A stretch of DNA of 64,000 nt, taken from Bacteroidales bacterium UBA5515 (GTDB lineage: Bacteria > Bacteroidota > Bacteroidia > Bacteroidales > P3). The stretch covers positions 183,430 to 247,429 of the forward strand of contig DIOL01000012.1 in NCBI GenBank assembly GCA_002423895.1. The letters are read 5' to 3'. A model generated the notes under the pieces. That model had not been told where the DNA came from and searched no databases. It saw only the letters and a list, made by a program, of their open reading frames with translations. Made by a program: the position numbers and the translations under genes. This document shows, piece by piece, positions 15,805 to 24,290 of the stretch. Position 1 is the stretch's first letter, and every line of letters starts with the position of its first letter.

Positions 15805-16152
15805 ATGGAAAATACAGAAAGAATATATTACAGTATTGGAGAGGTAGCTTTGGAATTAGATGTAAGCCTCCCAACTTTAAGATTTTGGGAAACGGAATTC
15901 AAACAAATTAAACCTCATAAAAATAAAAGAGGAGTGAGGTTTTATACTAAATCAGATATTGAACTTCTTAAACAAATACACTATCTAACAAAAACCTGTG
16001 GATATACTCTTGAAGGAGCAAAAAACTACCTTAAAGGGAAAGAAACAGTTGAGAAAATAGAAAATGAGGATAAAAATAATCCAAATGTTGAGATTGTTCG
16101 TTCCTTAAATGAAATAAAAGAATTTTTATTAGAGTTAAAAGATACCTTATGA
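15805..16152 (+). CDS. MerR family transcriptional regulator
   Basis: The protein has 115 residues. The N-terminal MerR winged helix is clear: YSIGEVALELDVSLPTLRFWETEF then GVRFYTKSDIELLKQIHYL. The C-terminal part is short and helical and has no metal-binding cysteines of the MerR/CueR kind. Its stop overlaps the next gene by ATGA. This type is widespread in Bacteroidota, usually with unknown ligand, so a role in arsenic response is only suggested by position. Confidence 0.88.
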   Translation: MENTERIYYSIGEVALELDVSLPTLRFWETEFKQIKPHKNKRGVRFYTKSDIELLKQIHYLTKTCGYTLEGAKNYLKGKETVEKIENEDKNNPNVEIVRSLNEIKEFLLELKDTL

Positions 16153-16607
16153 ACATACTAATACTTTGTACAGGCAATTCTTGTCGCTCGCAAATTGCTC
16201 AAGGATGGTTAAAAACACTTAATCCTTCTCTAAATGTATATTCTGCAGGAACAAACCCTCAAAAGGAAGTACATCCATTAGCCATTAAAGTAATGAAAGA
16301 ATCAGGCATTGATATATCTTCACAAAAACCGAAGAATGTTGATGAATATCTGAATATGGATTGGGATTATGTAATTACAGTTTGTGATGATGCAAATGAA
16401 AACTGCCCAATATTCCAGGGCAAAACAAAAAACCGTTTACATTATTCCTTTGATGATCCTTCCAAAGCAGAAGGAAGTGAAGAATTTATCTGGAGTGAGT
16501 TTGAAAGAATAAGTCTTGAGATTAATCATATTTTCTTCTTCCTAAATGAAAAGATTATTGGGAAGAATGATATTATATGTGAAAATACAGATTGCCCAGA
16601 ATATTAG
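16149..16607 (+). CDS. arsC: Thioredoxin-type arsenate reductase (low-MW phosphatase fold)
   Basis: The protein has 152 residues. The P-loop CTGNSCR (Cys7-X5-Arg13) and VCDDANENCP give Cys79 and Cys86. Spacing of 72 and 7 residues exactly matches the Cys10/Cys82/Cys89 trio of S. aureus ArsC, so this is a reductase rather than a plain tyrosine phosphatase. It reduces arsenate to arsenite. The last ~15 residues hold two further cysteines (IICENTDCPEY), which is unusual. No arsenite exporter lies nearby. It overlaps the MerR gene by 4 bp. Confidence 0.87.
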   Translation: MNILILCTGNSCRSQIAQGWLKTLNPSLNVYSAGTNPQKEVHPLAIKVMKESGIDISSQKPKNVDEYLNMDWDYVITVCDDANENCPIFQGKTKNRLHYSFDDPSKAEGSEEFIWSEFERISLEINHIFFFLNEKIIGKNDIICENTDCPEY

Positions 16608-16655
16608 GCCAAAAAAGAATTATTGAATAATAGAAAAGAAAAATAAAAACATAAA

Positions 16656-17633
16656 ATGAAAAAGAATATAGCACTAATGGCAGGAGGGAATAGTGGTGAG
16701 GCTGTTGTTTCACTTCGTTCTGCAGTTGAAGTAGAGAAAAATATTGATTCAACACTCTATAATGTATATAAAATAGTTGTGATTGGAAAAGATTGGTATT
16801 ACGAAAAGGATGAAAAGAAATACTTTATTGACAAGAATGATTTCTCTCTAAATATTGATGGTAATAAGATTAATTTTGATGGAGTATTTATGATTATTCA
16901 TGGAAATCCAGGAGAAAATGGACTTATGCAGGGTTATTTGGAAATGATGAATATACCTTGTGCTTCTTGCAGTTCTTTGGTATCAGCAATTACATTTGAT
17001 AAGGTTATTTGCAATGCAGTTGTTAGAGATTTAGATATAGTTAAAGTTGCCAAGAATGTAAGCTTCTACAAGAATTCTCCATTGAGTAATGATGAAATTC
17101 TTTCAAAGCTAAGTCTTCCTTTATTTGTTAAACCTTCAGAAGGAGGTTCAAGCATAGGAATGAGTAAGGTTAAAGAAAAGAATGAATTAACTCCAGCAAT
17201 AAAAACAGCCTTTGAAGTACATGAAAGAATAATTATTGAAGAGTTTATTAAGGGAAGAGAACTTACTTGTGGAGTTTTTGAAACAAAAAATGAAGTTATG
17301 GCTTTCCCTATTACTGAAATAATTCCTAAGAAAGAGTTTTTTGATTATGAAGCAAAGTATGATGGTTCAACTGCTGAGGTAACTCCAGCTGAAGTTAGCG
17401 ATGAAATAAGAATTAAGGTTCAAGAAACAGCCAAGAAGATTTATAGAGGATTAAACTGCAAGGGAGTTTGCAGAATAGATTTTATTTTAAAAGAAGAAGG
17501 TCAAGAACTTTATTTTTTGGAAGTAAATACAATCCCTGGTCAATCAGAACAAAGTATAGTTCCTCAGCAAGTAAGGAAGATGGGATTAACAACCCAAATA
17601 CTATATTCCAAAATGCTTGAAGAAATCCTATAG
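16656..17633 (+). CDS. ddl: D-alanine--D-alanine ligase
   Basis: Joins two D-Ala residues with ATP for peptidoglycan precursors. The 325-residue ATP-grasp protein shows LFVKPSEGGSSIGMSKV, the ATP-binding EEFIKGRELTCGVFE and the metal-binding end YFLEVNTIPGQSEQSIVPQQ. The N-terminal glycine-rich loop is AGGNSGEAVVSLRSA. It lies 48 bp after arsC and 12 bp before the alkaline phosphatase. Confidence 0.95.
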   Translation: MKKNIALMAGGNSGEAVVSLRSAVEVEKNIDSTLYNVYKIVVIGKDWYYEKDEKKYFIDKNDFSLNIDGNKINFDGVFMIIHGNPGENGLMQGYLEMMNIPCASCSSLVSAITFDKVICNAVVRDLDIVKVAKNVSFYKNSPLSNDEILSKLSLPLFVKPSEGGSSIGMSKVKEKNELTPAIKTAFEVHERIIIEEFIKGRELTCGVFETKNEVMAFPITEIIPKKEFFDYEAKYDGSTAEVTPAEVSDEIRIKVQETAKKIYRGLNCKGVCRIDFILKEEGQELYFLEVNTIPGQSEQSIVPQQVRKMGLTTQILYSKMLEEIL

Positions 17634-17645
17634 CAATAGCCTATT

Positions 17646-18719
17646 ATGAAAAAACTACTTATCCAATATATACTTTTTCTTTTCTTTATTCCTTTACTTT
17701 CTAATGCTCAACCAAAGAAAGTAATTCTTATGATTGGAGATGGAATGGGATTAGCACAAGCCTATTCTGCCTACACTGTAAATAATGGTAACTTAAATAT
17801 GTTTACAATGCCAATAACTGGTTTTTCAAAAACCTTTTGTGCTGATAGATATGTTACCGATTCAGGAGCAGGAGCAACAGCTTTGGCTATAGGTCATAAG
17901 GCAAACTATGAATCCATTGGTTTAGATTCTCTATGGCAGAAACATCCAAGTCTTGTCAAGCTGTCTAAACAAAAAGGACTTTCAACTGCAATAATAACAA
18001 CCTGCAACCTTACCCATGCTACTCCAGCTGCTTTTGTTTCAAATGTTACAAAGAGAACTATGCAGGACGAAATTGCTTTATCCTATTTGGAAGGTAATGT
18101 AGATGTTTTTATTGGTGGAGGTAAGGATAATTTTGTTGCAGAAAAAAGGAAGGACAAACTTTCTCTTATTGATTCACTAAAAGTTAGAGGATATAATTTA
18201 CTTTATAATATTGATGAGGTTGATAGTTATGCAATAAATAAAAGCAAAAAGAATTTAATTGCAGGACTACTTTATGATAATCATCCCCCTCTTGCCCAAA
18301 AGAGAAACAATATGCTTTGCAGAAGTTTAGAAAAAACACTTAGCATACTTTCAGAAAACGATAAAGGCTTTTTCATTATGCTTGAAGGTTCTCAAATAGA
18401 TTTTGAAGCTCATTTGAACAGGTTCGACAATATGGTAAATGAAGTTATAGATTTTGATAAGGCAGTGGGTTTGGCTTTAGAATATGCTAAAAAGGATTCT
18501 AACACGCTTGTAATTGTAATTGCAGACCATGAAACAGGAGGACTAACTTTAAATGGTGGAAGCATTAAGGAAGGAAAAGTTAAAGACAAATGGACTTCAT
18601 TAGAACACAGTGGAGTTATGGTTCCAGTATATGCTTTTGGTTTAGGAGCTGAAAACTTTAGTGGAGTAATGGACAATACCGATGTTTTTAGAAAAATCAA
18701 AGATTTTTTAGAATTATAA
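17646..18719 (+). CDS. phoA: Secreted alkaline phosphatase
   Basis: The protein has 357 residues with a signal peptide ending in LLSNAQ, so it acts in the periplasm. Metal-site and nucleophile motifs are IGDGMG (Asp32), VTDSGAGATALA (Ser73), THATPAAFVSNVTKR, EGSQIDFEAHLN, IADHETGGLT and EHSGVMVPVYAFG. It hydrolyses phosphomonoesters. It is shorter than E. coli PhoA (about 450 mature residues) but all sites are present. It follows ddl by 12 bp. Confidence 0.93.
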   Translation: MKKLLIQYILFLFFIPLLSNAQPKKVILMIGDGMGLAQAYSAYTVNNGNLNMFTMPITGFSKTFCADRYVTDSGAGATALAIGHKANYESIGLDSLWQKHPSLVKLSKQKGLSTAIITTCNLTHATPAAFVSNVTKRTMQDEIALSYLEGNVDVFIGGGKDNFVAEKRKDKLSLIDSLKVRGYNLLYNIDEVDSYAINKSKKNLIAGLLYDNHPPLAQKRNNMLCRSLEKTLSILSENDKGFFIMLEGSQIDFEAHLNRFDNMVNEVIDFDKAVGLALEYAKKDSNTLVIVIADHETGGLTLNGGSIKEGKVKDKWTSLEHSGVMVPVYAFGLGAENFSGVMDNTDVFRKIKDFLEL

Positions 18720-18722
18720 TTG

Positions 18723-18730
18723 TAACTTTG
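18723..18730 (+). promoter_or_regulatory. -7 promoter box for ahcY
   Basis: TAACTTTG directly follows the phosphatase stop. The ~100 nt leader holds an imperfect hairpin (CCTAAAT 18734-18740 with ATTTAGG about 18760-18766) that may be the terminator of the upstream gene or a leader structure. Confidence 0.5.
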
Positions 18731-18836
18731 CAACCTAAATTTATCTTTAATAAAGAATGATTTAGGGTTTTGCTTTATTGTTAGAATTAAAAATAAAGAT
18801 AGATTAAGAGTAAATAAATAAACATTTATATATAAA

Positions 18837-20246
18837 ATGACAGATTACACATTGAATTATAAAGTAGCTGATATTAATTTGGCTGACTTTGGAAGAAAAG
18901 AAATTGAAATTGCCGAAAAGGAAATGCCAGGTTTGATGGCTCTTAGAGAAAAGTTTGGAAAAGAAAAGCCATTAAATAATGTTAGAATAATGGGTTCACT
19001 TCATATGACCATACAAACTGCTGTTCTTATTGAAACTTTGGTTGCATTAGGAGCTAATGTTCGTTGGGCTTCTTGTAATATATTCTCTACTCAAGACCAT
19101 GCAGCTGCAGCAATTGCTAAGGCAGGAGTTCCAGTTTTCGCTTGGAAGGGAGAAACTTTAGAAGAATATTGGTGGTGTACTAATCAAGCTCTTTCTTTCC
19201 CTAATGGAAAAGGTCCACAACTTATTGTTGACGATGGAGGAGATGCAACACTTTTAGTTCATAAAGGATATGCAGCAGAAAATGATGCTTCAGTATTAGA
19301 TGTTACTCCTTCTTCAACTGAAGAAGCTGAAATCTTGAAAATTCTTAAGAGTGTATTAAAAGAAGACTCTACAAAATGGCATAGAACATTAGAAGAACTA
19401 AAAGGAGTTAGTGAAGAAACTACAACAGGAGTTCACCGTCTATATCAAATGATGGAAAGAGGAGAATTACTTATACCTGCAATTAATGTTAATGACTCTG
19501 TAACAAAATCAAAGTTCGATAATCTTTATGGATGTAGAGAATCTTTGGCTGACGGAATTAAGAGAGCAACTGATGTTATGATTGCTGGAAAAGTTTGTGT
19601 TGTTTGTGGTTATGGTGATGTTGGTAAAGGATGTGCTCATTCAATGCGTAGCTATGGTGCAAGAGTAATTGTAACTGAAATTGACCCAATTTGTGCTTTA
19701 CAAGCTGCAATGGAAGGTTTTGAAGTAACAACTCTTCAAGATGCTTTGAAAGAAGGTAATATTTTTGTTACTACAACTGGTAATAGAGATGTTATTACAG
19801 CTGAAGATATGTCAAAAATGAAAGATGAAGCAATTGTTTGCAATATTGGACATTTTGACAACGAAATTCAAGTTGATAGATTAGAAAAATGGGAAGGAAT
19901 TAAGAAATTAAATATCAAACCTCAGGTTGATAAATATATTTATGCTGATGGACATTGCATTTATCTATTAGCTGAAGGTCGTTTGGTTAATCTTGGTTGT
20001 GCAACTGGTCACCCTTCATTTGTTATGAGTAACTCATTCACTAATCAAACCCTTGCTCAAATTGATTTATGGAAGAACAACTATGAAGTTGGAGTTTATC
20101 GTCTTCCAAAACACCTTGATGAAGAAGTTGCAAGATTGCACTTAGGCAGAATAGGAGTTAAGCTAACCATTCTAACCGATGAACAGGCAAATTATATTGG
20201 AGTAGATAAGAATGGTCCATATAAAGCAGATCATTATAGATATTAG
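18837..20246 (+). CDS. ahcY: Adenosylhomocysteinase
   Basis: Splits S-adenosylhomocysteine into adenosine and homocysteine, clearing the inhibitor of methyltransferases. The protein has 469 residues. It shows the NAD-binding GYGDVGKGCAHSMRSYG, substrate-site motifs ASCNIFSTQDHAAAAI and AINVNDSVTKSKFDN, and the C-terminal DKNGPYKADHYRY that closes the neighbouring NAD site. Its TAG stop overlaps the GTG start of the next gene by one base. Confidence 0.97.
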   Translation: MTDYTLNYKVADINLADFGRKEIEIAEKEMPGLMALREKFGKEKPLNNVRIMGSLHMTIQTAVLIETLVALGANVRWASCNIFSTQDHAAAAIAKAGVPVFAWKGETLEEYWWCTNQALSFPNGKGPQLIVDDGGDATLLVHKGYAAENDASVLDVTPSSTEEAEILKILKSVLKEDSTKWHRTLEELKGVSEETTTGVHRLYQMMERGELLIPAINVNDSVTKSKFDNLYGCRESLADGIKRATDVMIAGKVCVVCGYGDVGKGCAHSMRSYGARVIVTEIDPICALQAAMEGFEVTTLQDALKEGNIFVTTTGNRDVITAEDMSKMKDEAIVCNIGHFDNEIQVDRLEKWEGIKKLNIKPQVDKYIYADGHCIYLLAEGRLVNLGCATGHPSFVMSNSFTNQTLAQIDLWKNNYEVGVYRLPKHLDEEVARLHLGRIGVKLTILTDEQANYIGVDKNGPYKADHYRY

Positions 20247-22069
20247 TGAAAAACATATTAAGAATATTTCGGTATCTTAAAGGCTACAAAAGAGAGGTAA
20301 TACTAAATATAGTATTTAATTTACTATATGTTTTTGCCTCTTTATTTTCTTTTGTAATGGTAATCCCATTTGTAAGTGTACTATTTGGGATTATCCAGCC
20401 ACCTGAGTTATGTCCAGAGTTCTCATTCAATAAGGATGTAATTATTGATTATTTTGCATGGCAATTAAACAGCTATAGTGTAACCTATGGTGTCTTTAAA
20501 TGCTTAATGATAATCAGTATTATTTATATCTTCTTTGCTTTTCTTTCTGCTTTGTTCAGATATTTGGGTATGTATTATCTTGCCCCAATTAGAAATGGAG
20601 TAATTAAAGATTTGCGAAACGATATTTATCATAAAATAACAATTCTTCCTCTTTCTTTTTTCTCAAACAAAAGGAAAGGAGATTTGCTTTCAAGAATGAC
20701 ATCAGATCTTTTAGATATTGAAATATCTTTAATAAGTAGCCTTCAAATGATGATAAAAGATCCTTTGATGGTTATTGTTTTTATGACAACTCTAATAATT
20801 GCCAGTCCCAAATTAGTCCTGTTTATTGTTATAATAATGCCTTTAGTTGCTTATTTAATCAAGCAAATTGGAGCAAGCCTTAATAGAAACAGTGAAAAAG
20901 GACAAAAACAAATTGGTACAGTGCTTTCAACTGCCGAAGAAACTCTTGGTGCAATTAGAGTTATCAATACTTACAACGCTGAAGAAACAATTGTAAAAAA
21001 GTTTGAAGAGCAAAATAATCGCTACTCCAAACTAATGACCAAAATTCTTAGAAGAAAAGAATTAGCCGCTCCTTTAACAGAAATATTTGGCATATTTGCC
21101 TTAGTTATTATTGTTATTTTTGGAGGGCTTATGGTTATAAAAGGAGAAATTCATCCAAGCATTCTTATAGGTTTTGTTTTGTTGTTTGCCCGTATCTTGG
21201 CCCCAATGCAAAGTGTTACCACTGCTTACTATAATCTCAAAAAAGCTTCCGCTGCAGCTCAAAGGCTCTACGAAATTTTAGATGCTAAGGAAAAGATTGT
21301 TGAAAAGCCTGATGCAATTGAAGAGATTGAGTTTAAAGACAAGATTTCTTATAAGAATGTTTTCTTCTCCTATAGAGAGGAAAATGAAGAAAACAAAATG
21401 GTTTTGGAAAACATTAACCTTGAAGCCTTACATGGTCAAACCGTTGCCATTGTTGGTAAATCGGGTTCTGGTAAAAGCACCTTGATTGATCTTTTGCCTC
21501 GTTTTCATGATGTTGTTGGTGGAGAAATTACCATTGATGATGTCCCAATAAAAGACTTCAATATAAATTCTCTAAGAAAGATTATTGGTGTAGTTACTCA
21601 GGAAAGTATATTATTTAATGATACTATTTTTGGTAACATTGCCTTTGGAATAGATGCAACACTTGAACAAGTGCAAAATGCAGCCAAAGCAGCCAATGCT
21701 CACAATTTTATTCTAAATACTCCAAAAGGTTACTATACAAATATTGGAGACAGGGGTTTAACTCTATCTGGAGGGGAGCGACAAAGAATTTGTATTGCAA
21801 GAGCTATATTGAAAAATCCAAAAATTCTTCTTTTAGATGAGGCAACTTCAGCCTTAGATACAGAAAGCGAAAAGCTTGTTCAAGAATCTCTTCATGCTCT
21901 GATGCAAGGAAGAACGACCTTTGTTATTGCTCATCGTCTTTCAACAATTGTCAATTCTGATAAGATAATTGTAATGGATAATGGAAAGATTGTTGAAGAA
22001 GGTAATCATCAATCATTGCTTTCTCAAAATGGAATATATTCTAAGCTTATAGAACTTCAAACTCTATAA
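20246..22069 (+). CDS. MsbA-like ABC exporter (fused membrane and ATPase domains)
   Basis: The 607-residue half-transporter has six helices in residues 1-320 and a nucleotide-binding domain in 345-605. ATPase motifs are GKSGSGKSTLI (Walker A), LSGGERQRICIARAIL (signature) and ILLLDEATSALD (Walker B). The first periplasmic loop is extended, as in Bacteroidota lipid A flippase candidates. The start codon is GTG, overlapping the ahcY stop as TAGTG, so translation is probably coupled. Lipid A export is plausible but a drug exporter cannot be excluded. Confidence 0.88.
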   Translation: MKNILRIFRYLKGYKREVILNIVFNLLYVFASLFSFVMVIPFVSVLFGIIQPPELCPEFSFNKDVIIDYFAWQLNSYSVTYGVFKCLMIISIIYIFFAFLSALFRYLGMYYLAPIRNGVIKDLRNDIYHKITILPLSFFSNKRKGDLLSRMTSDLLDIEISLISSLQMMIKDPLMVIVFMTTLIIASPKLVLFIVIIMPLVAYLIKQIGASLNRNSEKGQKQIGTVLSTAEETLGAIRVINTYNAEETIVKKFEEQNNRYSKLMTKILRRKELAAPLTEIFGIFALVIIVIFGGLMVIKGEIHPSILIGFVLLFARILAPMQSVTTAYYNLKKASAAAQRLYEILDAKEKIVEKPDAIEEIEFKDKISYKNVFFSYREENEENKMVLENINLEALHGQTVAIVGKSGSGKSTLIDLLPRFHDVVGGEITIDDVPIKDFNINSLRKIIGVVTQESILFNDTIFGNIAFGIDATLEQVQNAAKAANAHNFILNTPKGYYTNIGDRGLTLSGGERQRICIARAILKNPKILLLDEATSALDTESEKLVQESLHALMQGRTTFVIAHRLSTIVNSDKIIVMDNGKIVEEGNHQSLLSQNGIYSKLIELQTL

Positions 22070-22135
22070 GAAATTATCATTATTTACAGCCACTTAATCA
22101 AAGCTTTAAACTAATAAATTAAAGCTTTAAACTTT

Positions 22136-22260
22136 TTAAACTTCTTTTTAATCTCATATAATGCCATTATAATCTCGGTATAATGCCATTATACTTGTCA
22201 TTTAATGGCATTATATGAACGGTTTAATGGCATTATACTTAGTAAATAATGGCATTATAT
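22136..22260 (+). repeat. 22 bp-phased AATGSCATT array with shared leader
   Basis: Five cores (ATGCCATT or ATGGCATT) start at 22161, 22183, 22205, 22227 and 22249, exactly 22 bp apart; the first two read C and the last three G at the centre. The extended word is TATAATGSCATTATA, unlike the array at 1614. The leader TTAAACTTCTTTTTAATCT (22136-22154) differs at one base from the leader at 1588. Confidence 0.9.
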
Positions 22261-22337
22261 TAAATTTATATCAAGTTTAGTTAGATTGAAATAGTAATTA
22301 ATGAGTTCCAATCCTCTTTAAAATACTAATAAATTAG

Positions 22338-22345
22338 TACTTTTG
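22338..22345 (+). promoter_or_regulatory. -7 promoter box for the LtaS-like gene
   Basis: TACTTTTG lies 19 bp before the ATG at 22365 and about 80 bp after the array. Confidence 0.6.
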
Positions 22346-22364
22346 TAGATTAAATCAGGTTTTT

Positions 22365-24290
22365 ATGCAAAAAGGAGGTTTTTTACCCAGGCAAATCGTT
22401 TATTTGCTTTGGACATATATAATTGCTATTTGTTTTTTCTTTGTTTTTAGACTTGCAATCTTGCCTTTAAACATTGAATCTGTTGGAGAAATACTTTCTG
22501 AAGAAGGTGGCCTTATGCTTTTATTTAAAGCTTTCTTTATGGGATTCAGGTTTGACACTCTAATTTCCTGTTTTGTACTTTCACCTTTTCTTATAAGTTT
22601 GATTTTAGCCTATTACCTGAATATTAAAAATAGAATATTCTATAAGATTAATCATTATGCTCTTGTAGTTCTTTTTTCCTTGTGTTTTGCTATTTGTTGC
22701 ATTGATATACCTTATTTCAAATATTTCTTTAATCGTTTTAATGTTCAAGCATTTACATGGATAGATAGTCCAGTTTTTGTTTTTAAGATGATTTCTCAAG
22801 AGCCTTCCTATATAGTTTACTTTTTTATATTTGTGGCAATTATCGTTCTTTACTCCTGGTTGATGTTTAGGAATTACAAAAGGTTTTTAGGTAATTTGAA
22901 ATCAAACAAAACCACAGAAAACAGAACAGCTAAAACATATATCCTTAACTCTATTTTGTTTATTATTCTTATTGGTCTTTGCTTTTTGGGAATGAGGGGA
23001 AGAATTGAAAAGAAATCGCCAATGAAAGTAGGCACTGCTTATTTTTCCAACAATCCTCTTATCAACCAAATGGGACTTAATCCTAACTTTACACTGATAA
23101 AAAGCATTGAAGAAAAGTCAATACAAGACAATAAACCACTTGATTTAATGGATAAGAATGAGGCAAAGGCTTTTGTTAAGCAAGAATTTATTAGAATGAG
23201 ATCCTCAGGCAATAAAAGAGAAGTGGTACTTGGAAAAAAGACTAATGTTGTTCTTGTTATTATGGAAGCAATGGGAACTTGCAATATTGGACATTTTGGA
23301 AACACTCAGAATTTAACTCCTAACTTAGATAATTTACTAAATAACTCTGTTTCCTATGAAAATGTTTACACTGCAGGCATACACACCTATAATGGAGTCT
23401 ATTCAACCCTTTTTGGACAGCCAGCACTTATGCATAAACACTCAATGAACCTGACCATAATTCCCAAAATTGAAGGAGGATTACCTAATGTTTTAAAAGA
23501 AAATGGCTATTCAACTCTCTATTTCACAACACACGACGATCAGTTTGACAATATTGGAGGATTTCTTTCAGCAAATGGAGTTGAGAGAATAGTTTCTGTT
23601 AAAGATTATCCAAAAGATGAGGTAAAAAGTACACTGGGAGTCTCAGACCATGTGATGTTTAATAGAGCAATTGAAGAAATCAATTCTCTTGACAAAACAA
23701 AACCTTTTTTTGCAACCCTGCTCACTTCTGCAAATCATGGACCATACATATTCCCAGAGAATATTTCTTTAAAGCCAAAATCAAAAGACATTAAAGATAA
23801 AATGATTGAGTATTCCGATTGGGCAATTGGAAGGTTTATTGAGAAAGCTAAACAATTCCCATGGTTTGATAACACAATATTTGTTTTTATTGCCGATCAT
23901 GGAGCCTATAAAGGAAAAGCAGATTTTGAATTACCTTTATCATATCATCATACTCCATTCTTTATTTATTCTCCTTCAAAACTAAAACCTAAAAAAGTTG
24001 AGAATATTGGACTTCAAATTGATGTTGCTGTAATGATTTCTTCCTATTTGGGAATAGAAAACAATAAAACTCTTGGAATTGACTTTGAAACTTATCCTCG
24101 ACTCTATGGATATTTTTCAGCAGACGAAAAGCTTGGGGTAATTGATAATGAGTATTACTATATTTGGAATAAGAACGGAACAGAATACTTGTATAAGTAT
24201 AAAACTTCAGATAGGACAAATTATATAAATAAAAAGAAGGATAAAGCAAAGCAAATGCAGAAACACGCTTTCTCCATGCTTATGAATTAG
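22365..24290 (+). CDS. LTA synthase-like sulfatase-fold phosphotransferase
   Basis: The 641-residue inner-membrane protein has five N-terminal helices (to about residue 220) and a periplasmic sulfatase-fold domain (about 290-560). Metal-site motifs are VVLVIMEAMGT, TAGIHTYNGVYST (nucleophile Thr candidate), FTTHDDQFDNIGGF and FIADHGAYKG. Relatives transfer phosphoglycerol or phosphoethanolamine to cell-surface glycans or lipids. The exact substrate is unknown. It ends tail-to-tail with the barrel gene, sharing TTAG. Confidence 0.88.
   Translation: MQKGGFLPRQIVYLLWTYIIAICFFFVFRLAILPLNIESVGEILSEEGGLMLLFKAFFMGFRFDTLISCFVLSPFLISLILAYYLNIKNRIFYKINHYALVVLFSLCFAICCIDIPYFKYFFNRFNVQAFTWIDSPVFVFKMISQEPSYIVYFFIFVAIIVLYSWLMFRNYKRFLGNLKSNKTTENRTAKTYILNSILFIILIGLCFLGMRGRIEKKSPMKVGTAYFSNNPLINQMGLNPNFTLIKSIEEKSIQDNKPLDLMDKNEAKAFVKQEFIRMRSSGNKREVVLGKKTNVVLVIMEAMGTCNIGHFGNTQNLTPNLDNLLNNSVSYENVYTAGIHTYNGVYSTLFGQPALMHKHSMNLTIIPKIEGGLPNVLKENGYSTLYFTTHDDQFDNIGGFLSANGVERIVSVKDYPKDEVKSTLGVSDHVMFNRAIEEINSLDKTKPFFATLLTSANHGPYIFPENISLKPKSKDIKDKMIEYSDWAIGRFIEKAKQFPWFDNTIFVFIADHGAYKGKADFELPLSYHHTPFFIYSPSKLKPKKVENIGLQIDVAVMISSYLGIENNKTLGIDFETYPRLYGYFSADEKLGVIDNEYYYIWNKNGTEYLYKYKTSDRTNYINKKKDKAKQMQKHAFSMLMN

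Larger units (their letters stand above)
22070..22364. other. Intergenic region holding the second 22 bp-phased array
   Basis: There is no ORF. Besides the array and its leader, AAGCTTTAAACT occurs twice 21 bp apart (from 22101 and 22122) just upstream. The promoter of the LtaS-like gene lies at the right end. Confidence 0.7.

Noticed and set aside
18731..18836. SAH or SAM riboswitch before ahcY
   Set aside because: Only one imperfect hairpin is visible and the conserved riboswitch core is not recognisable; it may be the terminator of the phosphatase gene.
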